Assembly: GCA_947304065.1 (NCBI GenBank)
Contig: CAMZAI010000053.1
Location: 1-14,242 of the forward strand
Origin: an uncultured Clostridia bacterium
GTDB taxonomy: Bacteria; Bacillota; Clostridia; Lachnospirales; Lachnospiraceae
DNA: 14,242 bases
Direction of reading: 5' to 3'
Both the position numbers and the translations under genes were made by a program. Position 1 is the stretch's first letter. Each line of letters opens with the position of its first letter. The notes below the pieces were generated by a model. That model searched no databases and was not told the DNA's origin. It saw only the letters and a program-made list of their open reading frames with translations. This document shows, piece by piece, positions 1 through 8,258 of the stretch.

Positions 1-971
1 GTAACGTAAGGCACGATATCAAGACCGTACTGCTCCTGATATCCGTCAAGTCCCCAGAGATTCTGGTAGGTCCATGAACCCTCCGAGAATACAGCTACGT
101 GTCCTGTTGCGCCAAACCAAGTTGTCCAGTCGCCCGACCAGTCTTCCATAGCCTGTGTATCCTGCTGGGGAGCAACATAGCCGTTCAGCTTCAGATCCGA
201 GAACTCCTGCTCTCCGATAGCCCAGTACTGCAGGTCGAAGTCCTCGCCGTTGAATCCGAACTCACCCTTGATAGCGCGCTCCGCGTTTGCGCAGGCAGCG
301 ATGCCGTAGAGAGAGTCAAGTCTGTTGTAGTAACCGAGTCCGTAATACTTCATGCCGGAACGGTCATCAACCGTAGCTGCCTTGATCAGACTGATCATCT
401 CAGCCCATGTCCAGTCGGTTCTGGGCATCTCGAGGTTAAGCTTCTCGATAACGTTGCGGTCGATGAATACGGCGCTGGGCCAGAACATCATCGGAACCGC
501 GTATCTTGCCTTAGTGTCGAAGCAGCCGATGCCGTATTCCTTAACGGTGGGCATCAGGTTGTTGTTCTCGGGATCCGCGTCGAAATACTGACTGATATCG
601 AGCCAGTACTGGTTTGCCAGCGCGGTATCCGAATCGGTTCCCTCAAATACGTCCGGGAATGTGCCCGATGCGGCAGCTGCCGAAAGGTCGGTGCTCATAT
701 CCTGGATGATGTAGGTCTCAACCGTAATGTTGGGATAGAGCTCCATGAACTTCTCCGCCATGAGATTTGCGGTTGTCTCGTCCTCATAACTCCAGAAGCT
801 CAAAGTGATCTTCTCGTCTGTAACCCCCGTGTTTGACGCATTACCCTGACCGTCCTGACTGCCCGAGCCCGTAGGCGCATCGGCTTTGGAACCGGTATCG
901 GTCTTGTTGCAGGCAGCTGTGCTGAGGAGCATAGCCAGTGCCAGGAGCAATGCCAAAACTCTTTTTCTCAT
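1..971 (-). CDS. Extracellular solute-binding lipoprotein of a sugar ABC importer (3' end cut by window edge)
   Basis: Probable substrate-binding protein of a CUT1-type carbohydrate ABC importer; 323 complete codons are visible and the C-terminus lies beyond position 1. The N-terminus is a lipoprotein-like signal: basic MRKR, a Leu/Ala-rich core and Cys at residue 21 in the context LLSTAAC. Thr at -3 is not the classic residue, so lipidation is likely but not certain. A Ser/Gly/Asp/Thr-rich linker follows. After it come family-1 binding-protein features: a TLSFWSYEDE strand, FMELYPNITVE, DVFEG, and late in the visible part VAVFSEGSW, the usual hinge-proximal strand ending in Gly-Ser-Trp. The ATG at 971 is fixed by AAGGAGG (977-983) with 5 nt spacing. 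It is the last gene of the visible operon, 95 bp after a MalG-type permease, and is most simply the partner of the 2004-3053/1067-2074 permeases. The ligand cannot be read from sequence; an arabino-oligosaccharide is inferred from context. Confidence 0.9.
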   Translation of the reverse strand, partial: MRKRVLALLLALAMLLSTAACNKTDTGSKADAPTGSGSQDGQGNASNTGVTDEKITLSFWSYEDETTANLMAEKFMELYPNITVETYIIQDMSTDLSAAAASGTFPDVFEGTDSDTALANQYWLDISQYFDADPENNNLMPTVKEYGIGCFDTKARYAVPMMFWPSAVFIDRNVIEKLNLEMPRTDWTWAEMISLIKAATVDDRSGMKYYGLGYYNRLDSLYGIAACANAERAIKGEFGFNGEDFDLQYWAIGEQEFSDLKLNGYVAPQQDTQAMEDWSGDWTTWFGATGHVAVFSEGSWTYQNLWGLDGYQEQYGLDIVPYV

Positions 972-976
972 AAAAT

Positions 977-983
977 CCTCCTT
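977..983 (-). promoter_or_regulatory. Ribosome binding site of the terminal solute-binding protein
   Basis: AAGGAGG on the minus strand, 5 nt before the ATG at 971. It fixes the start of this edge-truncated gene. Confidence 0.85.
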
Positions 984-1066
984 GCAGATAGTAAAATACA
1001 TCCGGCGAACTTACATGCAGTCCGCTCTATATGTCAAACGCCCGTGAAGAGCGGTATGACCGTTGC

Positions 1067-2074
1067 TTATTCGCCCGTGATTCCCGAGCGGTCGATACTC
1101 TCGACGAAATGTCTCTGAAGTACCAGGTACATTACGAACAGCGGCATGATGCTGAGCGCCGTGGCCGCCATCCTTACCGATTCGTTCAGGCTCGTCGCCG
1201 TATCTCCGACGCTCGCCTTTGTGTTGAAGCTCATGTCAAAATCCTTTACCGCGATGACCAGATTTGTCCAGAACGCATCTCCGGAGAGTCCCTGAACGTA
1301 AAGGCTGGTCAGGTACGCCTCGTTCCAGTACCATACGAACGAGAACAGCACCACGGTAATGATCGCGGGTATCGCCGAAGGAACCGCGATCCTGAAGAAT
1401 GTCTTTAAGTGTCCCGCTCCGTCGATCGACGCGGCCTCCATCAGCACCTTGGGAACCTGCCTGAAGAACTGGTAAAAGATCAGGATGAATATCGGGGCGT
1501 TGAGTCCGTGTCCGAACACCGCGGGCAAAATGAACGACCACAGGGTTCCGACGATGCCCATCTTGTTGTAGAGCACGTAAGTCGGGATCATCGTTACCTG
1601 GCTCGGGAGAATGTATGAGAATATCAGTATTCCCATCATTATCTTCCTGCCCTTGAAGTCGTATTTCGCAAAGCCGTAGCCTACCATCATGCAGATGACC
1701 ACATTGCAGAGCGTGGGTACCGCGGAGATCGCGATGCTCTTTCCGAAGGTCTTCCAGAATTCCATCGACTTCGCAGCATCTCTGTAGTTCTGCAGATATA
1801 CCGAACCCGGTATCCATTTGACCGAAGTATCGAGCAGGTCCTCCATGCTCATGAGGCTCGTGCTTATCATGTACAGGATCGGATAGAGGTAAACGAAGCC
1901 GATACAGATCAGCAGTCCGTATACGAGTATCTGCTGCCCCACTCCGGTACGTTCTCTCGTTCCGAATACAAACCGGCGGAGCTTGTCTTTTGTCAGAACG
2001 GACTTAATAGTCCCCGCTGCCGTCGTAGGTTTTGTACTTGTTCCTGCGGACACCGCTTGCGTACTTCCTGGCAT
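1067..2074 (-). CDS. Sugar ABC transporter permease, MalG type (second pair)
   Basis: Inner-membrane permease subunit of a binding-protein-dependent sugar importer, 335 residues, of the MalG half (CUT1, BPD_transp_1). About six hydrophobic segments are visible, at roughly residues 50-73, 112-135, 148-165, 176-200, 234-255 and 304-320. The cytoplasmic EAA loop that docks the ATPase is MEAASIDGAGHLKTFFRIA (E213, G219, then VPSAIP). The C-terminus, QRHFV followed by SGITGE, is a variant of the usual MalG ending (Gly-Ala-Val-Lys-Gly type). The ATG at 2074 lies inside the preceding permease gene. It is backed by AGGAGG at 2085-2090 with 10 nt spacing, so I accept a 71-bp overlap. The price is an unusual Ser/Thr/Ala-rich hydrophilic tail of about 45 residues before the first membrane segment. 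A GTG codon for Val45 is an alternative start that would remove most of this tail. Confidence 0.92.
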   Translation of the reverse strand: MPGSTQAVSAGTSTKPTTAAGTIKSVLTKDKLRRFVFGTRERTGVGQQILVYGLLICIGFVYLYPILYMISTSLMSMEDLLDTSVKWIPGSVYLQNYRDAAKSMEFWKTFGKSIAISAVPTLCNVVICMMVGYGFAKYDFKGRKIMMGILIFSYILPSQVTMIPTYVLYNKMGIVGTLWSFILPAVFGHGLNAPIFILIFYQFFRQVPKVLMEAASIDGAGHLKTFFRIAVPSAIPAIITVVLFSFVWYWNEAYLTSLYVQGLSGDAFWTNLVIAVKDFDMSFNTKASVGDTATSLNESVRMAATALSIMPLFVMYLVLQRHFVESIDRSGITGE

Positions 2075-3053
2075 TGCGCTTGCTCCTCCTTTGTATTTTT
2101 TTCTGAAGACGGGCTTCTCTCTTCTGCTGTCTCCTGTATCTCCTTACCGCTCTGTCGTATTTATCCTTCTTGGAACCCAGGAGCAGAAAGAACAGCACAA
2201 CCACGAGAGTCACGACTATCGAATACATCCAGGCCATCGCCGAAGCGTAGCCGTAGCCCTTTTCCTTCGTGCCCGAGAACATCGCGTTCTTGATCATGTT
2301 GATCAGCTCGTTCTGTTCGTTCGAAGACATGAAGATTATCGTGTAGATCGCGTTTAAAAGGACCATGGGCTTGATCGTGGGAAGCGTGATCTTCCAGAAG
2401 CATTCCCAGCCCGATCCTCCGTCGATCTTCGCCGCTTCGTAGAGCGCCGGATCGACCTTCTGCAGCGCCGAGAGGAAGATGAGTATCTGCACTCCCGAAT
2501 ACCACAGAGTCATGATCATGTTTGAGAATATCTCGCCGACAGACGAAGCCGCCTTATCCGGAAGGAATCTTCCGAACGCGGAAACGATCGCCTGAACGTT
2601 CATTGCGGGGATCGTGGCTGCTCCTTCGCTGACCAGCATGTTCATTACCGGTCCGCTCACGATGATGACCGGCAGGAAGAACAGGAGTCTGAAGAAGCCT
2701 CTCAGACGGATCTTTCCGTTAAGCATCATCGCTATTATCAGTGCGAATACCACGATGATCGGAACCTCGACTATCGTCTTCCATATGTAGGTCACAAGTC
2801 CCTGCGGGAATTCCGCGCTCTCCAGCCAGATCTGCGAGAAATTCTGCGTTCCGTACCAGATGAACTTGGTCTCGACGGGCGTGATCCTTATGTTGTACCA
2901 CATGTACCTGAACGACTGGCCGAGGGGATACAGCAGGAACGCGACCACTCCGATAAGCCACGGAGCCACAAAGAGATAACCCATGCGGGCTTCTCTCTTT
3001 TCAAGCTTTCCGGGCTTGCGTACGCGCTTTTTCTCTTTCTTTAAGTCACTCAT
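2004..3053 (-). CDS. Sugar ABC transporter permease, MalF/UgpA type (second pair)
   Basis: Membrane-spanning partner of the following MalG-type subunit, 349 residues from the chosen start. The N-terminus is basic and cytoplasmic (many Lys/Arg in residues 1-23). It leads into the first membrane segment GYLFVAPWLIGVVAFLLYP; further segments lie near 88-111, 120-142, 176-197, 228-245 and 270-292. The ATPase-docking EAA loop is LYEAAKIDG (E206) ending in ITLPTIKP. The start at 3053 (MSDLKKEKK) is preferred because GGAG at 3061-3064 lies 7 nt upstream; an in-frame ATG at 3080 has no ribosome binding site. After the last membrane segment there is an unusual, strongly basic tail of about 55 residues (295-349), rich in Arg and Lys. 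Its last 24 codons overlap the next gene in another frame. The protein is clearly different in sequence from the 8259-9167 permease, so the two pairs are not a recent tandem duplication. Confidence 0.93.
   Translation of the reverse strand: MSDLKKEKKRVRKPGKLEKREARMGYLFVAPWLIGVVAFLLYPLGQSFRYMWYNIRITPVETKFIWYGTQNFSQIWLESAEFPQGLVTYIWKTIVEVPIIVVFALIIAMMLNGKIRLRGFFRLLFFLPVIIVSGPVMNMLVSEGAATIPAMNVQAIVSAFGRFLPDKAASSVGEIFSNMIMTLWYSGVQILIFLSALQKVDPALYEAAKIDGGSGWECFWKITLPTIKPMVLLNAIYTIIFMSSNEQNELINMIKNAMFSGTKEKGYGYASAMAWMYSIVVTLVVVLFFLLLGSKKDKYDRAVRRYRRQQKREARLQKKIQRRSKRNARKYASGVRRNKYKTYDGSGDY
2085..2090 (-). promoter_or_regulatory. Ribosome binding site inside the upstream permease gene
   Basis: AGGAGG on the minus strand, 10 nt before the ATG at 2074, wholly within the coding region of the upstream permease. 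It is the main support for the long gene overlap, and it makes translational coupling of the two permease subunits likely. Confidence 0.65.
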
Positions 3054-3115
3054 TCCCATTCTCCATTCCGTGCATGGCATATGCGCACGGGACCGTCTCA
3101 GTCGTCAGTTGTAAA

Positions 3116-5299
3116 TTATTCCGTAACTCTGTAAGACATGGCGTCAAGGCTGATACCGTCGGCGTTTGCCGCCGTCTCACCGTAATTGATGTAGATCTTC
3201 ACTCCGTTGCTGTAGGTGACTCTCGTTACCGAGCCGTCCAGCAGATCGTGAGCCGTGATCACCGCTCCGGCGGTCTTATTTGCGATCGCCGAGAGCTCTT
3301 TTGCATACTCTTCCACAGTCTCTTTGTACGCGTCGTACTGCGAGCTGTAGATATCGTTTGAATTCGTATATATAAGCTCAGACGAGCTCTCCTTCGTGAT
3401 GTAGAAGGACGGATATGTTCCGGTCTCTATGAGCTTGAGGAAGAATTCCTGCCTGTTCGCCTCGAAGTTCACATACTCGGAGTACACGGGCATCACGCCC
3501 TTGAGCACTATAGAGAGGAAAGGAACAAAGGTGTCCTCCACGATGAAGCTTGAGGTGTACATCGGCATATCGAGGAACGCTTCCGTCTGTCCCCACAGAT
3601 AAGCGAAGGGCTGCTCAAGCACGAGCTCATTCGAAGCCGCAAGCTTCTCCGCAGTCTTCAGATACGAAGCCGCCGTATCGTAGCGCGTGTAAACATCTCC
3701 GCTGTAGGTGTACGAGAAGAGGTTCGAGGTGATGCCCGCTATGCAGAGTCTGTTCACGCCCTTTTTCGCCATTTGGGACGTCAGCTTGTCCAGAAGCTCG
3801 CCGCTCCTTGCGGGAGTGATCCAGTTGAAGCTCTCGTATACGTCCTTGTAGGTCTCTTCCACGTATTTGCGCTTGTTGATCTTCTTTACGACGTTAAAGG
3901 TTACGTTGTACTCGTCGGGATTGATCCTCAGAGCGTCGTCGTAGAGATAAATGTCGATGCCCTTGTCCGCACCCGTCTTAATGAGTTCGGCAAGCTTTTT
4001 CGCATTTCCCGTCTTGCGGTCGGGCTTGAACTTCGATATCGGCAGGTTATTTATTCCGCCCTTCTGCCAGCCCTTGTAGACCGTCAGGATATCGCTCACG
4101 CCTCTTTTTTCAAGGTCTGCGTAAATATCGTAAATGTCATCGACGGTGGTCATGACAACCGCCGAGGTACCGATCACCCATTCCTCACGGTCCGAGCCCA
4201 GGAAATCAACTCTCGTTCTGTAGCCTTCATCGGTGTTTTTAAGTATCCCGCGGGCCGTCAGATACTCGCGGTAGGCGTTGGCCATGCCTGCGTAGTTCGC
4301 ACGGTCGTCCGAAAGGAAGAGGTAGCGGACCTGGAGATCCGAATGCGCTCTCTCGCTCTCGGTCAGGTGCAGCGAGCCCGAAGTAGAATTGTTCGAGGTC
4401 GGCTGCGTGTAAAGCTTGCGCTCAACGAACTTCGCGTATGCGCGGTTGTAATCGATGCTCACGCCGTTCGGCAGGCACTCGATACTCGCTCTCATCGAGC
4501 CGTCCTCAACAACGGCCAGATACGCGATCCTGTCGTCCGTGTGCGCTATTCCGAATACCGGAGCTATGATCTGCTCCGCGGAATTTACTATCTTGTACTC
4601 ATCCCAGAGGAGAGACTCGACCTTTGACTCGTCGAAGCCTATGTCCGAACCGTAGATCATCGCCGAGAAGCCCGCGCTGTAGCGGCCCTCTTTATTGTTC
4701 AGGTAGATCAGCGCTCCGTTGCCGTCGGGAACGAGTATGTAGCCTTCCTTTGAGTCAAGATACGAGGTTCCCATGTAGGGGTAAAGCGCGATCGTTCCGA
4801 TCTTGTACTTGTCGCCCTCTTCCCTTATCGAATCATCGGGGACCCTGACGGTCAGACCGTCTTCGGTCTGGCTTACCTCGAGCGTCAGGCCGACCTTGTA
4901 GGTGGTCCAGAATATCTTCGCGGTGAAGCCCGTATCGGTGTAAGTCACCTTTTTGGTGACATTGTCGTTAAATGTGTTTGCCTGCTTCGTGTCGTCGCTT
5001 CCGCTGATCAGCGTCAGAACTACCGCAGAGTTCATGGCTCCCCACCAGGTCTTATTCGCAAGTCCGTCGTCATAGCTGGTGTAGGACTCCATATATGCGC
5101 CCGTAACCTTGTCGACGATCGTGAGCGCAAGCGTATCTTCGTTAACGTACATTGCGTACCTGCTGTTTGCCGAAGCGCTTTTAAGTCCGGCAACATCGGC
5201 AGGAGCATTGAGAGCTCCCGAGCGGGCAGACGGCGCAAGCGAGGTGATAAGTACGAGCGTTAAGAGCATCGCAAGTACTTTGATCAATTTACGATTCAA
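3116..5299 (-). CDS. Exported DUF5696 domain protein, possible glycoside-hydrolase-like fold
   Basis: A 727-residue exported protein that I place in the DUF5696 family from its overall pattern and the motif LVPDGNGALIYL near residue 190; function unknown. A signal peptide is visible (MNRKLIKVLA, then a Leu/Val/Thr core, with likely cleavage around residues 25-29) and there is no lipobox Cys. Residues 48-330 read as a long beta-rich region. Residues 365-650 alternate strand and helix (ILTVYKGW, IDIYLYDDA, NRLCIAGITS, NELVLEQPFAYLWG, YPSFYITKESSS), reminiscent of a TIM-barrel glycosidase, and a short beta module closes the chain. Start: TTG at 5299, overlapping the YIP1 gene stop by 11 bp, with AGGTG about 10 nt upstream. 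The first internal ATG (residue 11) would remove the basic part of the signal peptide. The gene is tightly coupled to the YIP1 protein and followed by a permease pair after 62 bp. A role in surface glycan handling is inference; no catalytic residues can be assigned. Confidence 0.85.
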   Translation of the reverse strand: MNRKLIKVLAMLLTLVLITSLAPSARSGALNAPADVAGLKSASANSRYAMYVNEDTLALTIVDKVTGAYMESYTSYDDGLANKTWWGAMNSAVVLTLISGSDDTKQANTFNDNVTKKVTYTDTGFTAKIFWTTYKVGLTLEVSQTEDGLTVRVPDDSIREEGDKYKIGTIALYPYMGTSYLDSKEGYILVPDGNGALIYLNNKEGRYSAGFSAMIYGSDIGFDESKVESLLWDEYKIVNSAEQIIAPVFGIAHTDDRIAYLAVVEDGSMRASIECLPNGVSIDYNRAYAKFVERKLYTQPTSNNSTSGSLHLTESERAHSDLQVRYLFLSDDRANYAGMANAYREYLTARGILKNTDEGYRTRVDFLGSDREEWVIGTSAVVMTTVDDIYDIYADLEKRGVSDILTVYKGWQKGGINNLPISKFKPDRKTGNAKKLAELIKTGADKGIDIYLYDDALRINPDEYNVTFNVVKKINKRKYVEETYKDVYESFNWITPARSGELLDKLTSQMAKKGVNRLCIAGITSNLFSYTYSGDVYTRYDTAASYLKTAEKLAASNELVLEQPFAYLWGQTEAFLDMPMYTSSFIVEDTFVPFLSIVLKGVMPVYSEYVNFEANRQEFFLKLIETGTYPSFYITKESSSELIYTNSNDIYSSQYDAYKETVEEYAKELSAIANKTAGAVITAHDLLDGSVTRVTYSNGVKIYINYGETAANADGISLDAMSYRVTE

Positions 5300-7346
5300 T
5301 CTTATACACCACCTCTCTCGGTATCTGCTGCGCGAAGTCGATCACCTGCGACCAGAGCACGTAGATAATGAACGCCAGGAGGCATACGATCAGTATCGTG
5401 AACAGCGTCAGGAGGATGATCTTTACGGTCTCGCCGACCGAGTAATCGTTTATCTCCTTTACCGCGATAAATACCAGAACTCCGATCCACGCCAGCATGA
5501 AGAGTCTTCCGAAATCGACAAAGAATCTCTCATTGTCGGTGATCACATGCGAAAGCATGAAGATGAACGGCATGAAGCAGATATAGGGACCGAAGCCGTA
5601 AACGAACGAGCAGTAGATCTCCTTTAATTTTCCTTCGCCGTCATTGATCGTGCACATCAGGTAATTGCAGCCCACAACGAGCGCCAGCGCCAGCACGATC
5701 ATCCCGATATCCGACGCGATGTCGTAGCTGCCCTCCCGTACGGTCTTGGTAATGAATCCGCAGAAGTACTTATTGATCACGAAAATGATCATTATCAGCG
5801 CGAGCAAAATGTTCGAGCTCAACAGCGATACGCTGTTGTAATGCTTTATCCCGTAGCAGCCCTCGATCGGATGTCTCATGAAATAAAACATGTATCTGAG
5901 CTGCGCGACAAGCTTCTTTTCCCTGAATTTCTTAAGCGCTCCGCGGGGTCCGGCAAGAATGCCGTATTTTTTGTCAAGCGCCTTTAATACGATCCATACG
6001 GCTATTATCGCAAGCACGATCAGGATCACTGCGGTCAGATTGTGTTTGAGCCATGAAGCCCTGATCTCCCAGAAGGAATCCGAGTAGGTGTCGAGATCCT
6101 TCGCGAGCTTCGAGTACTTCAGTGCGCCTTCGTAATCACCCTCTTTGTACAGAGCCTTCGACATCGCCATGTTCGCGTAGTCGAAAAGATTGTTCATTTC
6201 GAGAACCTGCTGCAGGGGCTCCTTTGACTCCGTGTAGCGTCCCTTTGAGAAAAGATAGAGCGCATCATGCAGATGGTCTGTGAACTCTGTGGGCTTGTAG
6301 ACCTGGATCTGCGCCTTGTCCGAATCGAGCACATAGATCTTGTCGTCTTTGCCGATGCGGATCGCCTCAACCTTTGTCGAAAGGCCTATCCTCTGCTCAC
6401 CGTCGTCCGCTCCTCCGAATACGAAGAGCAGGTCGCCGTCATTGTTGTATTCGTAGATGTAGCCGCTCTGCGCCGCCACAAACGCATTGTCGTGATTGCC
6501 TACCGCAACGGCCGCGGGAAGGTCCTCGTAAGACTGGGGCTCGATCATGTTGACGCCCGCGATGTTGAGTCTCTTTAAGGCTTCCTTCTTCTCACCGCGC
6601 GTAACGGTGTAGATAACGCCCTTCTCATCGATCGCGAGATTGTCGGGAGTCGAGGGAAGGTTGCTGAGCTGCTTCGCTCTCTGTGCTTCCGTGAGCACCG
6701 CTCTCCAGATAATGGTCCAGAGCGAGGCCCTCGTGCTGTTGGTTCCGAAATATCCGAGGAAGGTTCCGCCCTCCGCGGGACTGATCTCAACTATTCCGTT
6801 CGTGTTCGATTCGCAGATCACGTACATGGTCCCAAACGAATTGACCACTATCTTGAGCGGAAGGAAATCCTGGGATTCCCCGTACATTGCGGAATCGGGC
6901 TTCCCGTATGTGTTGATGAGCTTTCCTTCGGCGTCGAATACAAATATCGCTTTTGCGTCACGGTCCGCCACATAACAGATATGCCCGGGCGTAACGAATA
7001 TTCCTCTCGGAGATTTTAAGACGTCCTCACCGAAGATCATTACCGGTTCGGCGTCCATTGTCGAAACTACGACTCTTTTGTTGCCGCTGTCGAGGATATA
7101 GATGTATCCGTCGTCGAGCAGCATGAAATCGGTGGGCTGCTTTAAGCTTTCCTCGCCGATCTTCGTGATCGTCGTATAGGGCAGATAAGCCGTCTGCGTC
7201 TCGATCGTCGAGCCGTACCCGTCGACCGTATAGGTCTTATAGGGCGTATCGGCGCCGGCATCCGTGACCTGTGCAAAGCAGGTCATCAGGATCGCGATCA
7301 GCAGTATCGCCGGTATAGATCTTAGTCCAAAGGGTTTCTTTTTCAT
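5289..7346 (-). CDS. Exported beta-propeller/TPR/YIP1 membrane protein
   Basis: A 685-residue composite membrane protein of unknown function. Residues 1-31 form a signal peptide (MKKK, hydrophobic core, Ala-rich end). Residues about 45-350 contain repeated NHL/propeller-like blades: QPTDFMLLDDGYIYILDSGN, SPRGIFVTPGHICYVADRD, DNLAIDEKGVIYTV, AVAVGNHDNAFVAA and IRIGKDDKIYVLDSD. Residues 356-425 look like one or two TPR-type helical repeats (ALYLFSKGRY, ALYKEGDYEGALKYSKLAKD). A membrane segment follows at about 437-457 and then a basic loop. The C-terminal part from about 485, beginning MFYFMRHPIEGCYGIKH, matches the YIP1 domain and has about five membrane spans. The ATG at 7346 is supported by the signal peptide; the nearest Shine-Dalgarno (AGGAG) is about 13 nt upstream and not ideal. 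The gene follows the first permease pair by 16 bp and overlaps the DUF5696 gene by 11 bp. The outside propeller presumably binds a partner or ligand; this is inference. Confidence 0.88.
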   Translation of the reverse strand: MKKKPFGLRSIPAILLIAILMTCFAQVTDAGADTPYKTYTVDGYGSTIETQTAYLPYTTITKIGEESLKQPTDFMLLDDGYIYILDSGNKRVVVSTMDAEPVMIFGEDVLKSPRGIFVTPGHICYVADRDAKAIFVFDAEGKLINTYGKPDSAMYGESQDFLPLKIVVNSFGTMYVICESNTNGIVEISPAEGGTFLGYFGTNSTRASLWTIIWRAVLTEAQRAKQLSNLPSTPDNLAIDEKGVIYTVTRGEKKEALKRLNIAGVNMIEPQSYEDLPAAVAVGNHDNAFVAAQSGYIYEYNNDGDLLFVFGGADDGEQRIGLSTKVEAIRIGKDDKIYVLDSDKAQIQVYKPTEFTDHLHDALYLFSKGRYTESKEPLQQVLEMNNLFDYANMAMSKALYKEGDYEGALKYSKLAKDLDTYSDSFWEIRASWLKHNLTAVILIVLAIIAVWIVLKALDKKYGILAGPRGALKKFREKKLVAQLRYMFYFMRHPIEGCYGIKHYNSVSLLSSNILLALIMIIFVINKYFCGFITKTVREGSYDIASDIGMIVLALALVVGCNYLMCTINDGEGKLKEIYCSFVYGFGPYICFMPFIFMLSHVITDNERFFVDFGRLFMLAWIGVLVFIAVKEINDYSVGETVKIILLTLFTILIVCLLAFIIYVLWSQVIDFAQQIPREVVYKIES

Positions 7347-7362
7347 GGTCTGAACAAATCTC

Positions 7363-8238
7363 CTATTTGATTCCGGAATAAGCCATGGTGTTCATTACGT
7401 TCTTCTGAAGTATGCAGAAGAGGATGAGGTTCGGCAGGAACATGATGAGCGACGCAGCCGCCGCAACACCCTGTCCCGCTACCGTATTCGAGGTCGCGCC
7501 GGCCAGCGTGTTCATGTAGAACGCCAGGCTCTTTAGCGACTCATTGTTGATGTAGTAGTTCGAGGTCTCAAGGTTCGTCCATACCTGCTGGAAAACGAGG
7601 ATCGCTGCAGTCGCGATCCCAGGTCTGATAAGAGGGAGGATAACCTTGCGGTAGATCGTCCATTCCTTTGCGCCGTCCATGTAGGCCGCCTCGATCAGCG
7701 AGTCGGGAACCTGATCCACGAACTGCTTTACGAGGAAGAGGCCTACAGGCAGCGCTATGAGCGGAAGTATCTCCGCCCAGTAAGTGTCGATCAGCCCGAG
7801 CTTGTTTATCACCAGATATCTCGGGATCATGACCGCGACAGATACGAACATCAGCGCGATCTGGTTCACCCTCATCATCGTATTGCGGCCTTTAAAGCGA
7901 AGTTTGGAGAGTGCGTAGGCCGCCATTGTCGAGAAGAGAAGTGAACCGAACACAACCGCGCCGGTGATCAGTATGCTGTTGAAAACATATTTGGAGAGCG
8001 GGATTCCGGCCGATCTGGATGCCTTGATCAGCGCTCTGAAATTGTCGAGTGTGGGATGCGTAGTGATAAACTTCGGAGGGAATGCGAACAGTTCCTCCAT
8101 CGGCTTAAACGCATGGAAAAAGATGAACACGATCGGAAGTCCGGTGAGCAGGACCATCGGGAGTATCAGCAGATATATCTTGATCTGGCCTTTTTCAAAG
8201 CTCTTGGGATTCATTTTATGTCCCTTATAAGCTGCCAT
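7363..8238 (-). CDS. Sugar ABC transporter permease, MalG type (first pair)
   Basis: MalG-type permease of 291 residues, close to the usual length for the family. Hydrophobic segments lie near residues 22-44, 86-110, 122-140, 155-175, 205-222 and 262-280. The family sequence AYALSKLRFKGRNTMM after the second segment is typical. The ATPase-docking loop is LIEAAYMDGAKEWTIYRKV (E183) ending in ILPLIRP. The chain ends AYSGIK, a shortened version of the normal Gly-rich MalG terminus. The ATG at 8238 has a perfect AAGGAGG (8246-8252) 7 nt upstream. The gene begins 20 bp after its MalF-type partner and ends 16 bp before the YIP1 gene. Together with the 8259-9167 permease it should form the translocation channel served by the large binding protein just upstream. 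Confidence 0.95.
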   Translation of the reverse strand: MAAYKGHKMNPKSFEKGQIKIYLLILPMVLLTGLPIVFIFFHAFKPMEELFAFPPKFITTHPTLDNFRALIKASRSAGIPLSKYVFNSILITGAVVFGSLLFSTMAAYALSKLRFKGRNTMMRVNQIALMFVSVAVMIPRYLVINKLGLIDTYWAEILPLIALPVGLFLVKQFVDQVPDSLIEAAYMDGAKEWTIYRKVILPLIRPGIATAAILVFQQVWTNLETSNYYINNESLKSLAFYMNTLAGATSNTVAGQGVAAAASLIMFLPNLILFCILQKNVMNTMAYSGIK

Positions 8239-8258
8239 GGTCTTTCCTCCTTAACCAA

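Noticed and set aside
99..836. Plus-strand frame of 245 codons at the left edge
   Set aside because: It lies opposite the edge-truncated solute-binding lipoprotein, whose frame is open from 971 to the window edge with a signal peptide and ribosome binding site.
972..1066. Separate promoter before the terminal binding-protein gene (TTGACA on the minus strand at 1032-1037)
   Set aside because: A perfect -35-like hexamer is present but no acceptable -10 lies 16-18 nt downstream (GTAAGT at 17 nt), so read-through from the operon is simpler.
3054..3080. Upstream ATG at 3080 for the MalF-type permease
   Set aside because: No Shine-Dalgarno sequence precedes it, whereas GGAG sits 7 nt before the ATG at 3053.
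3773..4627. Plus-strand frame of 284 codons opposite the DUF5696 gene
   Set aside because: Antisense shadow with Val/Arg-rich composition and no domain; the minus-strand protein is coherent along its whole length.
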